A stretch of 64,000 nt of DNA from the NCBI RefSeq assembly GCF_020382885.2, contig NC_058497.1, positions 22,312,330 through 22,376,329 of the forward strand. Direction: 5' to 3'. The notes below the pieces were generated by a model, which saw only the letters and a program-made list of their open reading frames with translations, did not search any database and was not told the origin of the DNA. This DNA comes from Scatophagus argus. Lineage: Eukaryota > Chordata > Actinopteri > Scatophagidae. Positions 47,380-61,257 of this stretch are shown piece after piece (within the stretch, counting starts at the first letter, position 1; the number at the start of each line of letters is the position of its first letter). The position numbers and the translations under genes were made by a program.

Positions 47380-50300
47380 AAGCAACAGGAAGTCCCAGAC
47401 GTCCATGATGTTTGCTGAGCTTTAACTTCCATGTTTTTTCACACGGTGCACTCTCATTGTACCAAAGCTTGTCCCTTTTTAATCAGTGTTGGAGACCTTT
47501 TTCACATAAAATTCAGCTTTTTTTTATTGCTTTTGATTTTAATAATTGTCAATAATCACTTGAGGATGTTTTTATAATAATCATGTAGCCACGTTTGGTG
47601 CTGTACAAACTACAGTTTTCTCTGACCCAATTAAAAACACTCCCTTTCTTTATGCCAAACTATAAATTTCAAAGGGCTTGGAGACGGAAAGGTACTGTAT
47701 CATGAACAAAGAGCTTTTGACAACAATGCTGTAATGTAAATGTCTTTGTCTGTTTCTTCATATAATCACATCATCATCAAAAGACTGAATCCATTGGAGG
47801 CATCTCTGCATCTCTGTCTCCAAGCTTGTGTTTGCTTGTTTTCAGCCAATCAGGGATACGTTCAGTTATTCATATCTTCAAACTTCATTTTTGTCATTTA
47901 TTTTTACCATCACAAATTGACACTCTTTAAGTTGTTTGCTGTCTGCCTTGTTGATGAGCCTCAGGATTAAACATTTGGCACAGGACATGAAGAAAACCCA
48001 GTCTTTTTGAAAATGTCCATTTCACTGAGTGTAATATTAAAACTGATTTATTATTATCACTCACAGAAGTACAGTGCCTTCCTCACTTTTAAAATGTTTT
48101 ATTCATGCATTATGCTGCCTTAATTTACACCTCTTCCTGTGAAACTGGTTAAAAAGCTACAAATGGCATTGTCATTTAATTTTCTAATTGTCTTTTAATC
48201 ATGCACGGGTGCTCTGTTGAGCAGACTCTCGTGTTTTAGAGAGACTGATGATTTTAAGTTACTTCCACCTAGCAGGAACAATTGCGTGTGCTTGAGATTT
48301 AATAAAAACCCAATCGGAGGAGGCCAATAAAGTGAATGGTGGGAGATTATTGCGGCTACGCCTGCTGACCTCACCCCTGTGGACCGACCTGTGGGATTCC
48401 CCCTGGCACGCATTCATTCACTGGCTGCCATTAAAGCTCTAAATTGCGGCACCAAGGCAGCCAACAGACCCTGGTTTGTTCCCCCCTGCCAGTAATATTA
48501 TTAATACAACTCCTGGGGTGCCAGAGAGGTTGAGAAGGGTTGATGGAAGGTTAAAAGTTAGCAGACCAAGAAGCCTTTTGTAGTTCACTATGAAGTCGCA
48601 GGTTATTTTCTTTTCCTTTATTTTATACATATATATATATATATATATATATTTTGAATGTCAAGCTAAAAGACCCAAATGTCATGAAAGTGACATTTAA
48701 GAACTACAAACTAAGACTAAAAACTGTGACTGTGGCAATTAAGAGACATATTCATGCTTTGTAATTTTCTTTGAACTATTCCTTTCCTCCCCCTCTCCTT
48801 TTAAAGCAAAAGTTCCTGACGTGACACGACTTTGCGAAGCTGATGGGGAACGTGTCCTTGCACTGGTATGTGGGTTGATTTTCTACCAGGAGACACAAAG
48901 CCTGACTTCTCAACATTTTGTCACAGACTCGCCCGGATTTCGAACACCCTGGTAGAAAGAAATGTAGCTGAACATGGGGGAGGACAGGGTCTCAGCCATT
49001 AAATGCCGTCCTTAAACTTTTCTCAGGACTTTGAGGGGTCATTAATTTTACCAGGCTTTTCTGAGTCACTGACACCGGCCATCAGTCAAAGATGTTATTA
49101 GTATTCACTCGACCCCAAACTCAGAGCATGTCCCTGCTCAGACTGGGACCACACACTAGTAGGAAGAGATTAAGCCTGTGTGTGTGTCACATCATGTTGC
49201 AATGAGGACTTGGCTCCCTTGGGGTTGTGTGCTGCTGAATAAGTGAATTCTGATGGACAAAGGGGATGGTGGTAATGTTAATAATACCTCAACAATATAA
49301 ATCTATGTTCTTAAGAGCTTGCTGGTTGCAGGAGAAGAAACAGCAGATTACTGGTTTTCTTTACTAATTTTCTCAAAATTATTAATTCTCCAAAGGTCCA
49401 AAACTGAGCTTTTTAAAATTCAGTTGATAGTTCAGTTGTGGATTGAGGCTAAAATAAACACTGATCCATTATGGGTATTTAAAAACAAACTCAGTAAAAA
49501 GATAGTCAGCTTAGATAAAATGTCTTGTAAGTGGAAACAAGTCGAAAGGTACTGCAGATCGAATGTTTTTTCCAAGCTGGTGGGGTACAGCCCATCTCCT
49601 CTCACCCTCAGCCTTTATGCAACAATAGAAACTTGTTTCCGGGATCTGTGCGTCAGGCTCTGTGATGTGAATGACCCACCAGCACAAAAGCCAAAGCTCC
49701 TTGACTGGAGAAAAGGGTTTGGGCGGGGGGTGTATGGCTGCTATGACTGTGATGATGTCACATTGCCAAAATTGTGCTGCTGGCTAAGAGGGGGAAGCAA
49801 AATCACTTGGGCAGGCGTTGAAAGCTCAGTACTCCTCCACTGAATTCATGGGATTTGTAATATGGCTCCAGCTGACCTCCATTTTCCTTCCACTTATCTC
49901 CGCAAGGAACTAAAAAGTTTTGTACTGACTAATAAACGCCCGACTTAAATGCCGGGCGAACTGAATGCCACTGAACATTCAAAGTCTGTGCAGTTTCCCC
50001 ACATCACAGCAGAAGGGTCATTCACTGCCAGCTGTACAAACAGAAAGATATTCCTTGTTTTGTAACCATTTGTTGCTCATAGATTTGAGTTTTTCGGGAT
50101 TTCTTTTCAGTGACAGACTTGGGCTGTAGATAATTAGATCAGTGCTATCAGTTTCACTGTCCCCTTTCTCCTCAGAAATTAACATAAGAAAGAATTTTTT
50201 TTTGACCAGCCTCACTCCCTCGCTGCTTCAGACTTTTTTTTCCATCCATCCCACTTTTAAATAAGTCACAGCCTCACCTCAACATCCACTTTTGTCTTCT

Positions 50301-51695
50301 TTGAATTACTCAGCTGCAGCACCTCCTAACTTAAAATGAGAATAATAAATGAAGTGACAGATTTTTTATCATGTAGTTAAACTATGTCTAACACTTCATT
50401 CACTCAAAATTCACTTGAAATTGCACTTAAATTTGGAAAAGTGTTGGCAACATCACCATTCAGCTCTTAGACACATCCTCCATTGTGCTCAGTGTTGGCC
50501 AAAAAACTTCCTGCAAATACGTTATTGTTTACAACAGAAGTTTCATACCCAGGATTTCTTAAGGTCAACATTTCTTCTGGCACACTGAGCTTGAACTGCA
50601 CTTTATTCCCCTTTAATTTAACAGCTCCGGCAGCTTTTCTAGTTAAATCGACTGTTCATTATTGAGACCCATTTTACGAAGGGGCTGTGAGGTGCAATTT
50701 AATGAATCTCTGGCACAAAGCTCCCTTTCACTGCCGGGCGAAGAATAGAGGCTATTTAGACCCTGTAGGGCTTTATGTCAAAGGCAGCCCATAATAGTTG
50801 TCAGGCCAGGGCAGATATTCCCACTGGCCTGGGAATGCACTAGAAATCAACTTTTGCCATGAGCAGATTAAGACACAAGCAAGCAGTTGGGAAGATTCTC
50901 CCAAATAGTGGCATCTGTTTGGGCACAAAGATTTTCCCACAGAAAGGAAAGCTTTTCTCACTACTGTGTTGCCTTGATTTGATAGCTGGGTTTGTTTCAC
51001 TGCCTTAATTGAACAGTAATTAGATTACAAGTTAACTTCTATTTGGTAATCCAGACAGGAGACATGGATTGAAAAGTGGTTCAAATGTTTTGGAAAAACA
51101 TGCAGGCATCACATGAATAATTGACACTTTTTTGGGATATTTGACTTACATTGTTTGGTTTGAATATTTGCTTAATAATCACGTAGAAGCAAAACAGGAT
51201 ATTTTGTTTCAAGTGTAACAGAGAGATATTCTGCCAAGCAAAAATATCCTGTCAGTCAGCATTTTAAAGGCTTTTCTGCTCACCGTTACAGTAATCACCT
51301 TCACTTTCATGAGAGCATTTTTGGTTCAGGGTACGCACAAACAGTTAAACTGGAAGGGGAGGGTGTGCTCTGACAGAGGTTTTTGTCTTCGACTCAGCAG
51401 GGAATTTCAGACAAATCCCTCTTAGATGCAGGTGGTCAAGCACAAGCAAAGAGTTAAATCCTGCAGTCTCGTTGCCCCTCCTCTTTGATGTTCTGACATC
51501 ATTAGTCCGGCCCCCAGAAAGATCTCTTTGCACTCCTCAGAGCCCGTCACTTCTACTCTGGAATGTTTACAGGAACTTCATGAGCAGCATCAGGACCAAG
51601 TGTTTGTCAGAGAAAAAAAGACATGCTCTGAAGAAACTTTTCGTTCTGGGATCACAGCGGATGCCACAGGTGTAGCCGCTGGGCTCAACAGAGTA
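47380..51695. other. Intergenic region between prcp and fam181b
   Basis: The left part holds the prcp 3' UTR, whose end I cannot fix. Beyond it lie an AT microsatellite (48627-48653) and two stretches of balanced, non-repetitive composition at about 48270-48560 and 50680-51060. These look like candidate conserved elements, judged only by their look. The open frame at 49319-49843 (174 codons) is not recognisable. Confidence 0.5.
48627..48653. repeat. (AT)n microsatellite
   Basis: AT dinucleotide array between prcp and fam181b. Confidence 0.95.
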
Positions 51696-52658
51696 ATGGC
51701 TGTTCAGACTGCAATCATGAACTCTCAGTTCATGAATTTCTGCTTCCCTGGTTCTGTGATGGAGTATGACATGGAGAAAAGTCTGGATGGGAGTCTCCTC
51801 GGTGAGGCAGAAAATGACGAGGACTACAAAGAGACCACTAGGGACTTGCTGAGCTTCATAGACTCAGCCTCCAGCAATATCAAGTTGGCTCTGGACAAGC
51901 CAGTGAAATCCAAGAGGAAAGTCAACCACCGGAAGTATCTACAGAAGCAGATCAAAAGGTGCACTGGAATTATAACACCAGGAAGCGTAGCAGAAGCCCC
52001 AGTTAAAAGACAGGGCTCCCCCCTGGCTCAGCCCAGCCCTTTGCAGAGCAAAAGTTTGCCTAAACGTGATGGGGTCCAAGCCAACTTACAGAGCAAGAGC
52101 TTGGCAGCCCTCTTCAGCCCTGTGAAGGATATAAGGGGTGAAAAAGCCAAGAAACCACCTCTGAGGCATCGCAATCTGCCCCCTTCTTTCTTTACTGAGC
52201 CTGCCAACTGCTCCAAAGTCAACTCCACATCTGGGATGACGCTGAAAGACTTGGAACGAGGTAACCCTGAAGCTGCAGAGTTCTTCGAGCTCTTGGGGCC
52301 TGATTACAGTAATATGGTCAGTGACCAGGACCTTTACCAAAGCACACATCTGCGTGTCCAACCAGAGATGGGAGGCCCAGATTCTGCTTCCTATGATGCT
52401 CACCATTTAGTTGGTGGCCTCCTCTACTCCGAGCCCTGGACTACTAGCTGCTCAGGAGTGTCTAAGAAACTAGGAGGGAGCCTACGTACAGGCCCAGCCC
52501 AGCCTCCTGTGTACTGTCCTTCTGAGGCTGCTGGGCCCACAGAGGACCACGCACTGTGCACTTTGGCCTTTCCGAACTTCTTCACGGACTGCACCACACC
52601 TCAGGTCACCTATGATTTAAATGGTGGTTATAACAGAGCTAATTATTCATCTCTATGA
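51696..52658 (+). CDS. fam181b: FAM181B family protein
   Basis: Single coding exon of 320 residues. Vertebrate FAM181 proteins are expressed in the developing nervous system and bind TEAD transcription factors (family knowledge). The hallmark block runs from 46 to 89 and includes TRDLLSFIDSASSNIKLALD and KSKRKVNHRKYLQKQIKRC, almost the same as human. Later matches are QSKSLAALFSP, RNLPPSFFTEP, FFELLGPDYS, LLYSEPW and a Tyr-rich end (VTYDLNGGYNRANYSSL). Human FAM181B continues about 20 residues further. The frame is open to 51528 with an earlier ATG, but MAVQ is the family start. AATAAA at 53383-53388 ends the transcript. Its place beyond prcp agrees with human 11q14. Confidence 0.95.
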   Translation: MAVQTAIMNSQFMNFCFPGSVMEYDMEKSLDGSLLGEAENDEDYKETTRDLLSFIDSASSNIKLALDKPVKSKRKVNHRKYLQKQIKRCTGIITPGSVAEAPVKRQGSPLAQPSPLQSKSLPKRDGVQANLQSKSLAALFSPVKDIRGEKAKKPPLRHRNLPPSFFTEPANCSKVNSTSGMTLKDLERGNPEAAEFFELLGPDYSNMVSDQDLYQSTHLRVQPEMGGPDSASYDAHHLVGGLLYSEPWTTSCSGVSKKLGGSLRTGPAQPPVYCPSEAAGPTEDHALCTLAFPNFFTDCTTPQVTYDLNGGYNRANYSSL

Positions 52659-53382
52659 GAAACCGACAATTGTCTTGTTAGAAATGCTGGTAAAAACAGT
52701 TGCTGTGAGAGGTTTAACACTAGTCTAAGAGTCTAAGTTTGATATTACTGTATCACATTTGTTTATTTGTTGTGGAAGTAATGTAATGCAAAGACTTCAT
52801 ATCAGCCCCTCTCAACAACGTGTATTATTTCCCCGGAGAGAAACCAGGAACTGCAAATGTTTTCTTTTATTTTTCATTAAATGTTCAAAGCTTAAGTGGA
52901 TTTCATAGTTAACTCCCCAGGTTCATTTACTGCATTATTCTGTTAAATGTTAGATTTTTTTTCACAAGTGGACATACATTTCTGGCTACACTTCAGTTTG
53001 TCTGTTCATCTTGCAGATTTGTTATAGAAGACATTTCATTCCATCGTTTTCATATTTCACAAAAAAAAAGAAGTTGCAGAAATGGTTGTTGGTTTAGTCC
53101 ACTAAACATCAATTACTGCTAGAAAATGACACTGTAGATGTGTTTGTAACATTTGACAAAATTTGCTCCAACAATCTCTCAGCAAAGCACTTTTTCGTTC
53201 CTGTTAGCAGTTCTGTGTGGAGGCACTGAGGGGAAAACTCATTTTGCTGTAATGATGATTACAACTATGTGTGATGCCATGTTTGTTTTACAACATCTTA
53301 CAGCTCAGAAAATGATTTTCACTTGTATCCATTTTGTTGGGGAAAAAAATCTTTAGTGTGTCTAGCTATTGTAAGGAGACAA

Positions 53383-53388
53383 AATAAA
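53383..53388 (+). terminator. fam181b polyadenylation signal
   Basis: AATAAA about 725 bases after the stop, followed within 20-40 bases by a T/GT-rich stretch. Confidence 0.65.
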
Positions 53389-55347
53389 GCTGGTCTTTAT
53401 TACGGTGACAACAGTGTTTGTGTGTGTTCATTGCTAATCGTGGGTGTTGATGTGTGATTATCAGAATACATGAGCATACAAAGCAAAAACACTGCATGGA
53501 AGAATTTGTGTGTGTGTGTCTCTAAAATATACATGTTGAACTGCATCATGTAATTTGCATGTAACGACAAAACATTCTAGCAATAAATAAATAAATAAGA
53601 AACTCCTCTGGGGTCAGATCAGCAGACTCTACTGTTTGTTTTTTTTTGTTTTTTATTCCCAGATGCATTTCAAGCTACACTGCCCTGATTTGTTCTTAGT
53701 TTTTAAACAAAGTTTGCTTGTGTTTGTTGCAGTTATTTAAGCTCTTATCCCATTCAGCCCTGGTGGTATATAAATAACAATGTACTTTCTTACTATTAGA
53801 ATACATTTAATCTCTTCTATGACTATGATTTGTCAATGAAGTGCACAGTTTAGGTTGTATTTGCTGCGTTGCTGCCATATTGCATTGAGGGGTGTCCAAT
53901 TTCTCTATTCATTCTACCCATTTTCTACCCTTTTTTCTGATAAATTGGAATTCCAGTCTTGCTTTCTGAGACTTGAATAACAGTTCAGAAATAATTCCAC
54001 ATAAAAATACAAAACCCAGGAGGGAGACATTTATGTGTAAGCCAAGGAGTAAAAGAAAAAAAAAGTTTTATCAGTTTAGAGAAAAAAAAATTTCAGTGCT
54101 GCTTGATTAATTTTAGAGCCGGCTGGTAAACACCCTCTGCTACATGTAAGCATCAAAGTGTTGTGAGATAAAATAAATAAACAAATAATAAGTTCTCGTA
54201 AATGTTAAACCTCTTAACATCTTTACCCTTAATTAACTTCTCAGACTTTAAGCAAACGTCTTCTTATTTCCACTAATGAGCAAAGATGGCAGCAGTGTGA
54301 CATTAATTTAATATCACATTTTTGGCTCCCAGACCACTTCACTGGTGCATTTGGTGGCTAAATGTATAAATATGAACATGCTAATAATTGCTGAGGACAC
54401 ATTCATTTCCTACAGTTTCTAAGTTAAGTTGGCTGGGAGTTTAAGCTTCTAACCTCCCACAATGAGATCTCTCCCTGGAGATTTGAATACCATGACCCGA
54501 CTGCCAGCATACATTATGATCTCCCTCTGCTGGGTGTTGAAGGTTCATTCATTTACCTTCTAACATGGAGGCAAACCTCACTGCGGTGAAGAAATCCTGG
54601 CTGAAGTATCAATCAAATGTGAACTCTGGAAAGAACAGTTGGTGAAAAAATGAGACTGTGACCATTTTAAAGGGTTAGTCAATCTAAAATCGACCCGATT
54701 AGACCTGTTAACGGGACTACATTTTGTGTCAAACCAGTGAGAACTTCCTAGCTGTTGTTATACAAATGATAGAGACAATCAAACACAAACATTATTTAAA
54801 GTAAAACATTTTGAACACGTGCATTTTAGTGCATGAAAGCAGTATATGTTAATGCATGTGAGTCCCTCTCTGTCCTCCAATGTGACGGCCTGGTAAGATA
54901 CTTTGTCCAGTTTTAGCTGAAAAGTTCACTAACGTATGTTTTATGTTAGGGAGGGAGACACAGGATTACGTAGTAACAAAATCGTGATTCATATTTCATA
55001 TGTGTCCAGCGCTGCATAATTTTACTCAGTTTGATCTGAGTATCTTGGTCCTCCATTTGAAAGCTGGACACAAAATGGTGGCCGATGCACCATAAAATTT
55101 CTGTTAGAGCTCAACAGTGTTAAACATGGTTTTGAAAAAGAAAATTTAGGTGAGACGTAGGTTTTGCAGTAAAAAAGAAATCTTAAATTATATATGTTCA
55201 TCACATTAATTTTACAGTTTGGTGGTTTGTTAGCTGTGAGGTCCTTTTTTTTCCCCCTCGTTCAACTTTATAGAGAGAACAAAGTGCGCATTTCTGTTAA
55301 TCTGAGGTGTTGGTGTTGTAGAGTGATATCTAGTGACACCGAATGTT

Positions 55348-55375
55348 GTATATATATATATATATATAATATATA
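55348..55375. repeat. (TA)n microsatellite
   Basis: TA array with one interruption. Confidence 0.95.
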
Positions 55376-58300
55376 CATAAAATGATGTGTTTTAGCTTTT
55401 TAGTTGACTTTACACATCCTTACAGTCAAGTAACACACACTGACACCAGACCAGCAGTCTTCCCACTTGGCAGCTCAGATGGATTTTACTGCGGGTTAAG
55501 TGCCTTGGCTTGTTGTTGAGGAAGCCAAGAACAATTTTCAATTTGTTTCCACAATTTATTGACCCATAGCTCACTCTCTTCCTCAGTTTTCAACCAAGAA
55601 ACAACAGAAAATAGCAGAGAGACTACGTCTACCGGTGACTGGACCCCACAGGCATGCAAGCAGTCGCTGGACAAGCGCACTAGATGGCAGTAATGTTACA
55701 CTGAAAACCCTATTCCCACCACTCCCACTGTGACAGAAACACTCTTGTAGCTGATGTATGAGATTGTGTATGAAATTGCAGTCTTGCATTGTAGCAACTA
55801 TGTACTACATCAGATGTCTTTTCATAAAATTTATCTGTACTGAATTTTGTAAGATGGAGGGAAATGAACACTCGTAAGTGTGATTTTTAATCTCAGTCGT
55901 TTTTATGACTTGGTTGAAATGGGTTTCCACTCCCTAGTGTTAAGATACTTATGCTTGTGATTATATGATGCTGTACGCGTGCTTGAAGCTAATATTGTCT
56001 GCAGGCTTTTTTCCATACGTCCTACCAGCTGGCTCTGTTTGCAGACCAGTCAACACTACGTCATACACAGAACAAAACAATATCTGGCAATTTGCAAAGC
56101 AGCAAACTCTGCACACAGAAGGCATATGGATTTTCTGTCCCTGAGCTGACACCAGCTGATACATTCAGATTAGGCCCTTGTGATGGAGCCACCACTGTAT
56201 CCTGCTTTTATTTATGACACACTGGAGATGCAATGTTTGTCAAAGCGATTAACAAGATCTGTGTTGGCACAGTCCTGAATAACAAGAGCCTGATATCAAC
56301 GTAAACTAGATAATATACAACATATTTCCCATGGCGTGATATGTGATGTCCTTTAATACAAAGGAAATGTGCAGCCTACACATGGGTGATATAATTGTAC
56401 ATGCACAGTACAGTATAAATAACTGAAACATTGGAGAATTGAAAAAAATACAGCCGGGACTGAAATGAACTCCGCAGCACAAAAGTTATCCATCTTAGAT
56501 TTGCTTGCTTCATTGTGCTACACTGGAAACAAAGAATCCATCCATACTTGGCCTCTCGGTGACCTTTCAACACCAGTCCTAAAGCCTTGTTAACAGAGGG
56601 TGGAATCACAGTGTCCCGCTTATATCCACAAGCCATTTATAGTACAGCTCAGTGACATGAAACTTGTCTTTCACATGTTTGAAGAGTAAATAAATGCTAT
56701 GACAGAAACAATTTTCATGTATGCTATTGAAGCGTGGTGTTATCATCACTTTTAATTAATTGCTTTGCAGCAGAAATAACACATTACAACAGTTTCATGC
56801 CTGGCTTAATAAAATCTGGGGTGAGTTGTCAGTGTTATATGCTGATTGTAGTTTATTTGTTTGAAAAGACAACGTTAACCTTTTGCAAAAGTTACTAAAT
56901 GTTGTTGCTTAATTTCCAGAATACATGCTTCTACAATATATCTGTCAATAACCCAATAGTGGCAGAAATTTCACGTATTTCCTCATCAGTGATAACTTGA
57001 TCTTGTTTTTGATTACGTCAAAAATGGAACTTTTTTTTCATGACAACCAGCGCTCTAGTAACTCATGAAAACATATCTGACATACTGGTCCTTTGTAGAC
57101 AAGTGCTCCACTTTCCTGTCAGGAGAATAAAGAACAGTGTTGAGTGAAGATGGAAGGTTCAGCAATCAGCAGCAATCCCTCCAATCCCTCCAAACAGCCT
57201 TCCATTAATGGCAATATTGCCATCACTTTGACTTCAAAAATGTGCAACACAAAAACATCTGAGTCCTCTGCACTTTGTGCATGTTGAAAAGAGTTGCTGC
57301 TACCTCCAAAGACTGAAGCATGCCCGAAGAACAAAAATTTCGATGTATTTTGTATTAATTAAGTGACTACATTTCAGACTAATCTGATCCCAATCTGGTT
57401 CTCACTGCTTCTTCCTAAGAATTCCTATTACAGTCTTTAGATGCATGCTTCGTCGATACCAAGCTACACATTAAATTCAGAAATGTTGTTTCACCATAAA
57501 TGGTGTTGTATGCTGCTTCCCACCTTAAAGGATCCCCAGCTGCAAGCTTGTAATAACTCTATACAAAGTGAGGGCAGAGAGATATGATCTCACAGCACAC
57601 CCTGCAGTCCTCACATCTTGTACTGCAGTAAGAACAAAACCAGTTATAGCAATTAGCATCAATGAATATTTATTTTAAACGAATCCCTGTCTAATCTTTT
57701 TCTTGTCTATAGAAGTGAGATTACCCAAAAATACAATTTTGCTTACAGCTGGGTATATTTCTTTTTATATGCATTTCATGTTTCACTGCATCCCGTTTAT
57801 GACTGCATTCATTTTCAGCAGCTATGATGCACTGTTTTCCTCCTCAGGGTGTTGTGGGTATGCTTACTTACATCTGTGTGTTTTCGTCAGTGTGATAACT
57901 ACTGCAAGCTGTGCAGCTGACAAAAGTCTTGCCTCGACAATACTACTGGAGGTTTTTCATCTCCAACAAATGGTACCCATATTGACAAACACAACTCTCT
58001 CATGCAAAACCCATTAATAAATCGCAGTCAAAAAGCCATTCCCCACTCAGATTTAACAGGTGCAGTTGTTCCTGTTGAGAAAAAGACAACATCTGTTACT
58101 TCAACATGGTTCAATAGACAAACCTAAACTATTAAAAGGGTCTGTGAAGCCAAATGAAAATGACACAATAGTAAATTTAATCTGATGTTTAAAATTTGTA
58201 GGGGAGGCCTGATGATACACTCCTCTACAGCCACTCAACGTGGCTGATGTTGAGTGATGTTTTGCTTATGTAGTTGCATGGAGACCATGGAGTTACACTA

Positions 58301-58390
58301 ATGACAGAATACAGAACCACTGACTGAGTTGAGAGTGAAAGAACTGGCCTGAATGTTATTTGTTGAGGCTATTTCACAAGGAGGAACCCA

Positions 58391-58422
58391 TCTATCCATC
58401 CACCCATCCATCCATCCATCCA
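58391..58422 (+). repeat. (CCAT)n microsatellite
   Basis: Tetranucleotide array of about eight imperfect units, common in fish genomes. Confidence 0.9.
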
Positions 58423-61257
58423 GTCAGATGCAGTCAGTGTCATGCTTGGGGGAGTTCAGTATCCAAGCTGTGTTTAGTCAAGTGACTTCCTCAGGTTTTT
58501 CTCCTCATAATCGGTCAAACACCACCAGAGCCACAGCTGGACACAGAACTCCCCCCGTTGAATTATTCCAGGTCCCCCACCACCGAGCAGTGTCTCTGTG
58601 CTCTGTACACCTCCTAAGAGAGGTGACTTCAACCGAGGTCAGCTCTTATTGATGACCCCCTCATCCTATCAATTTCTGTCATTTGTCACTGCCATTCAGT
58701 CAGTATCAAAAGCATGTGACCACAAGTGAAGGTCAGACAGAAGATCAGCCAGTAATTCAAGAGCCTTGCATGTTGCCTCTTCACTGTTTTTCCAATACAG
58801 TGGTCATATTACTATAACTAATATGACAGACTGGCATTCTAAATCCTAAACCATTTTAGTGGCCTAGTGGGACCTTTATCTCAGAGAGACCAACTGCCCG
58901 AGATTTGGAGGGCTTGTCATTTTGTCTACTCTCTGAAAAATTTTGCATTTTCAAAACTGTTGATGTTAACATCAGAAGGATGACATCGTCTGCAAAACAA
59001 CAGCACAGCAGCTTTTTAACACAAAACTGAACACCTGCTGCTGTGCAGTGATAATTAAGAACAGGAGAAGGACGAGGGCATAACAGCGATCTCAGCACAG
59101 CACAGTCCTGCAACACCGCAGGGAAAATGGTCATTAGCCTCCAAATCCCCCAAACACATATAGACAGGATTTGCATATTCCCATAACCCCTTGATAATCT
59201 TCGTGTGGGTAAACAGCAACAGTTTCATAATTGCTTGAATTAGTCCTTTTTCCCCACCACTTCTGCATTGGCCTTCTGTGGACAAACCAAAAGTGCAGGA
59301 TTCTTCTAAATACAAGAAGACACAAGCTCTGTATTTTGAAGTTAATTCAGAAATGCTTATTTGTTTTCATCTTTACAATTGCTCAGTATTGCGCAGCATT
59401 CAGATAGCAGGACAGCAAGAGACAGCAACTAGCACACAGATACAGGAAACAATTAGTAATGTCTCTTTTATTATGATGCTGTCCAAGAAACTGTTCACTG
59501 CCTTACCTTCTTATTTATTTACTTTGTCTGTTTTTTGGTTGTTTTTGTTTGTTGTCTGCTGTCTTCCAGCACTGTTTTCAGTGCTATTCTGCACAGTGGT
59601 GGATGTTAACTGCATGAAAATGAATTTTGCCTGCAGTTTATGTCCAGTGAGCCAAATTCTATCCAGATTCTTTAAACAACAAAGTGAGCTGTGGTATGAA
59701 CTGTTATTGTTAACATGACATCTTCTAGACGTTCTCTCTGCTCAAGAAAAAAATGACATTACTGATTAATACTGAACAATGCTAAAGAAACATTTTTAAT
59801 AGTATAGTTGTTAAAACACACAGCACTCATTATAATCGGCAATGGCAAACAAAAGCAGCGGTAGCAGTGGCACTTACTCAGCAACCTCTGACACTTACCC
59901 TGAAGCCATTTTCAGCTTTTAGTCAGTAATGCTGTCCATTAATGGTTGTCTCCATTACCTTAGAGCAAACAACAAAACAATAACAACAAAAACAAACAAA
60001 AAAAACAAAAAAAACTGTATTTCCCTTATTATCACTTATTGGCTTTAGGTAGCAAAAGACTTGAGAAAACAAGATTGTTGTACATCTACACATCTGCTAA
60101 GGGCAGGATATATATAGCCTGTCTGTGGTAATTTAATGCAGCCCAGTGTGCTGCTGCACACGGCATGATAACACTTCTCTGTGTGGATTCTGTTTGTCTT
60201 CATACAAGGTGGCAGAGTGAGTAACATTCTCACCTCAAAACAGATGTTACTTTATGAAAATCACTGAAATTGGCTTCCAGCTAGGCTTCCAGGGTTGCTC
60301 ATCTCTGGAGTTTTTCTTCCTGCAATTATCTCTCTATTGAATGGATTATGACTTAACGTCCTGTAGAATAAAATCCCTCCCCAGCTAGTGTCAGGTGCAA
60401 ATGTTCAAGGATGTTAAGACAGAGGTACATTGTGAAACCTTTCTGCCTTTGTGTCATACCGAGGGAAGAATCTGATCTAAAGATATAAATGATGTGGCTA
60501 CCAGCTGAAAGAGAATAAGTTCTATCATACCACCTGCACATCCCTTGAGAAGCATAATAATCTTTAAAAGCGGAGAAAATCCCATTACCTGTCACAGATT
60601 TCTTCCCTCATAATTGCTGGAGCCTCCCCTTTGGGAGGGATGGAGGGGGTGAAGGACGCCAGACAAGCTATCAGACTATCTTCAGGAAAATCTAGGGGAC
60701 ATCTATTTTAGTCTTGTCAATCCCATGGCAAGGTTTGGCCTTTCTCAACCCTTGAAAAATAGTTTTGATATAACACATTGCTGCAATGAACAAAAAGCAA
60801 AGCCTTCAAACGCTACTGCACGATCGTACTGCAAGACCTGTAAACCTTAAGGCTGTGCGATAACTAGCACAGCTGTTTGCATGTGTAAACCATGTTAGTA
60901 TTCTATCTGTCTTTGATATAGAATTCAGTGGTGGCCATTTGCTGCCATATATCATCCATGTGTTACAAGGAGATTATTCATACGGTCTTGGTTGGTTGCA
61001 GTATCTGAACATATCTATAACTGGTATGTCCAAAAGTTAATAAACAGTCATGTACTTATTTATTTGGCAAGAATTAAATCTTTGTAATTTATAAGACTGA
61101 CGTGGTCTGATTAAAGGTAACAAATGTTACCCTTTAGGATACTGGCATTGGCCGTATATCCATCCACCTACTGAGCCCTCCATCCGTTAATTCATCCCTC
61201 CATCTCTCCATTCTTCTTTCTGGTCTGGGTCCAGGTCGTGCTGGGAACAGGCTCAGC

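Larger units (their letters stand above)
53410..61130. other. Gene-poor region right of fam181b
   Basis: 7.7 kb with no gene I can support. It holds a TA microsatellite (55348-55375) and a CCAT array (58391-58422), A-rich simple sequence near 59970-60015, and many short chance open frames. The stretch 54420-54620 has balanced composition and could be a conserved regulatory element. Human FAM181B is also bordered by a gene desert. Confidence 0.55.

Noticed and set aside
49319-49843. 174-codon open frame (+)
   Set aside because: No motif, start in AT-rich sequence, no splice or promoter support. It looks like chance.
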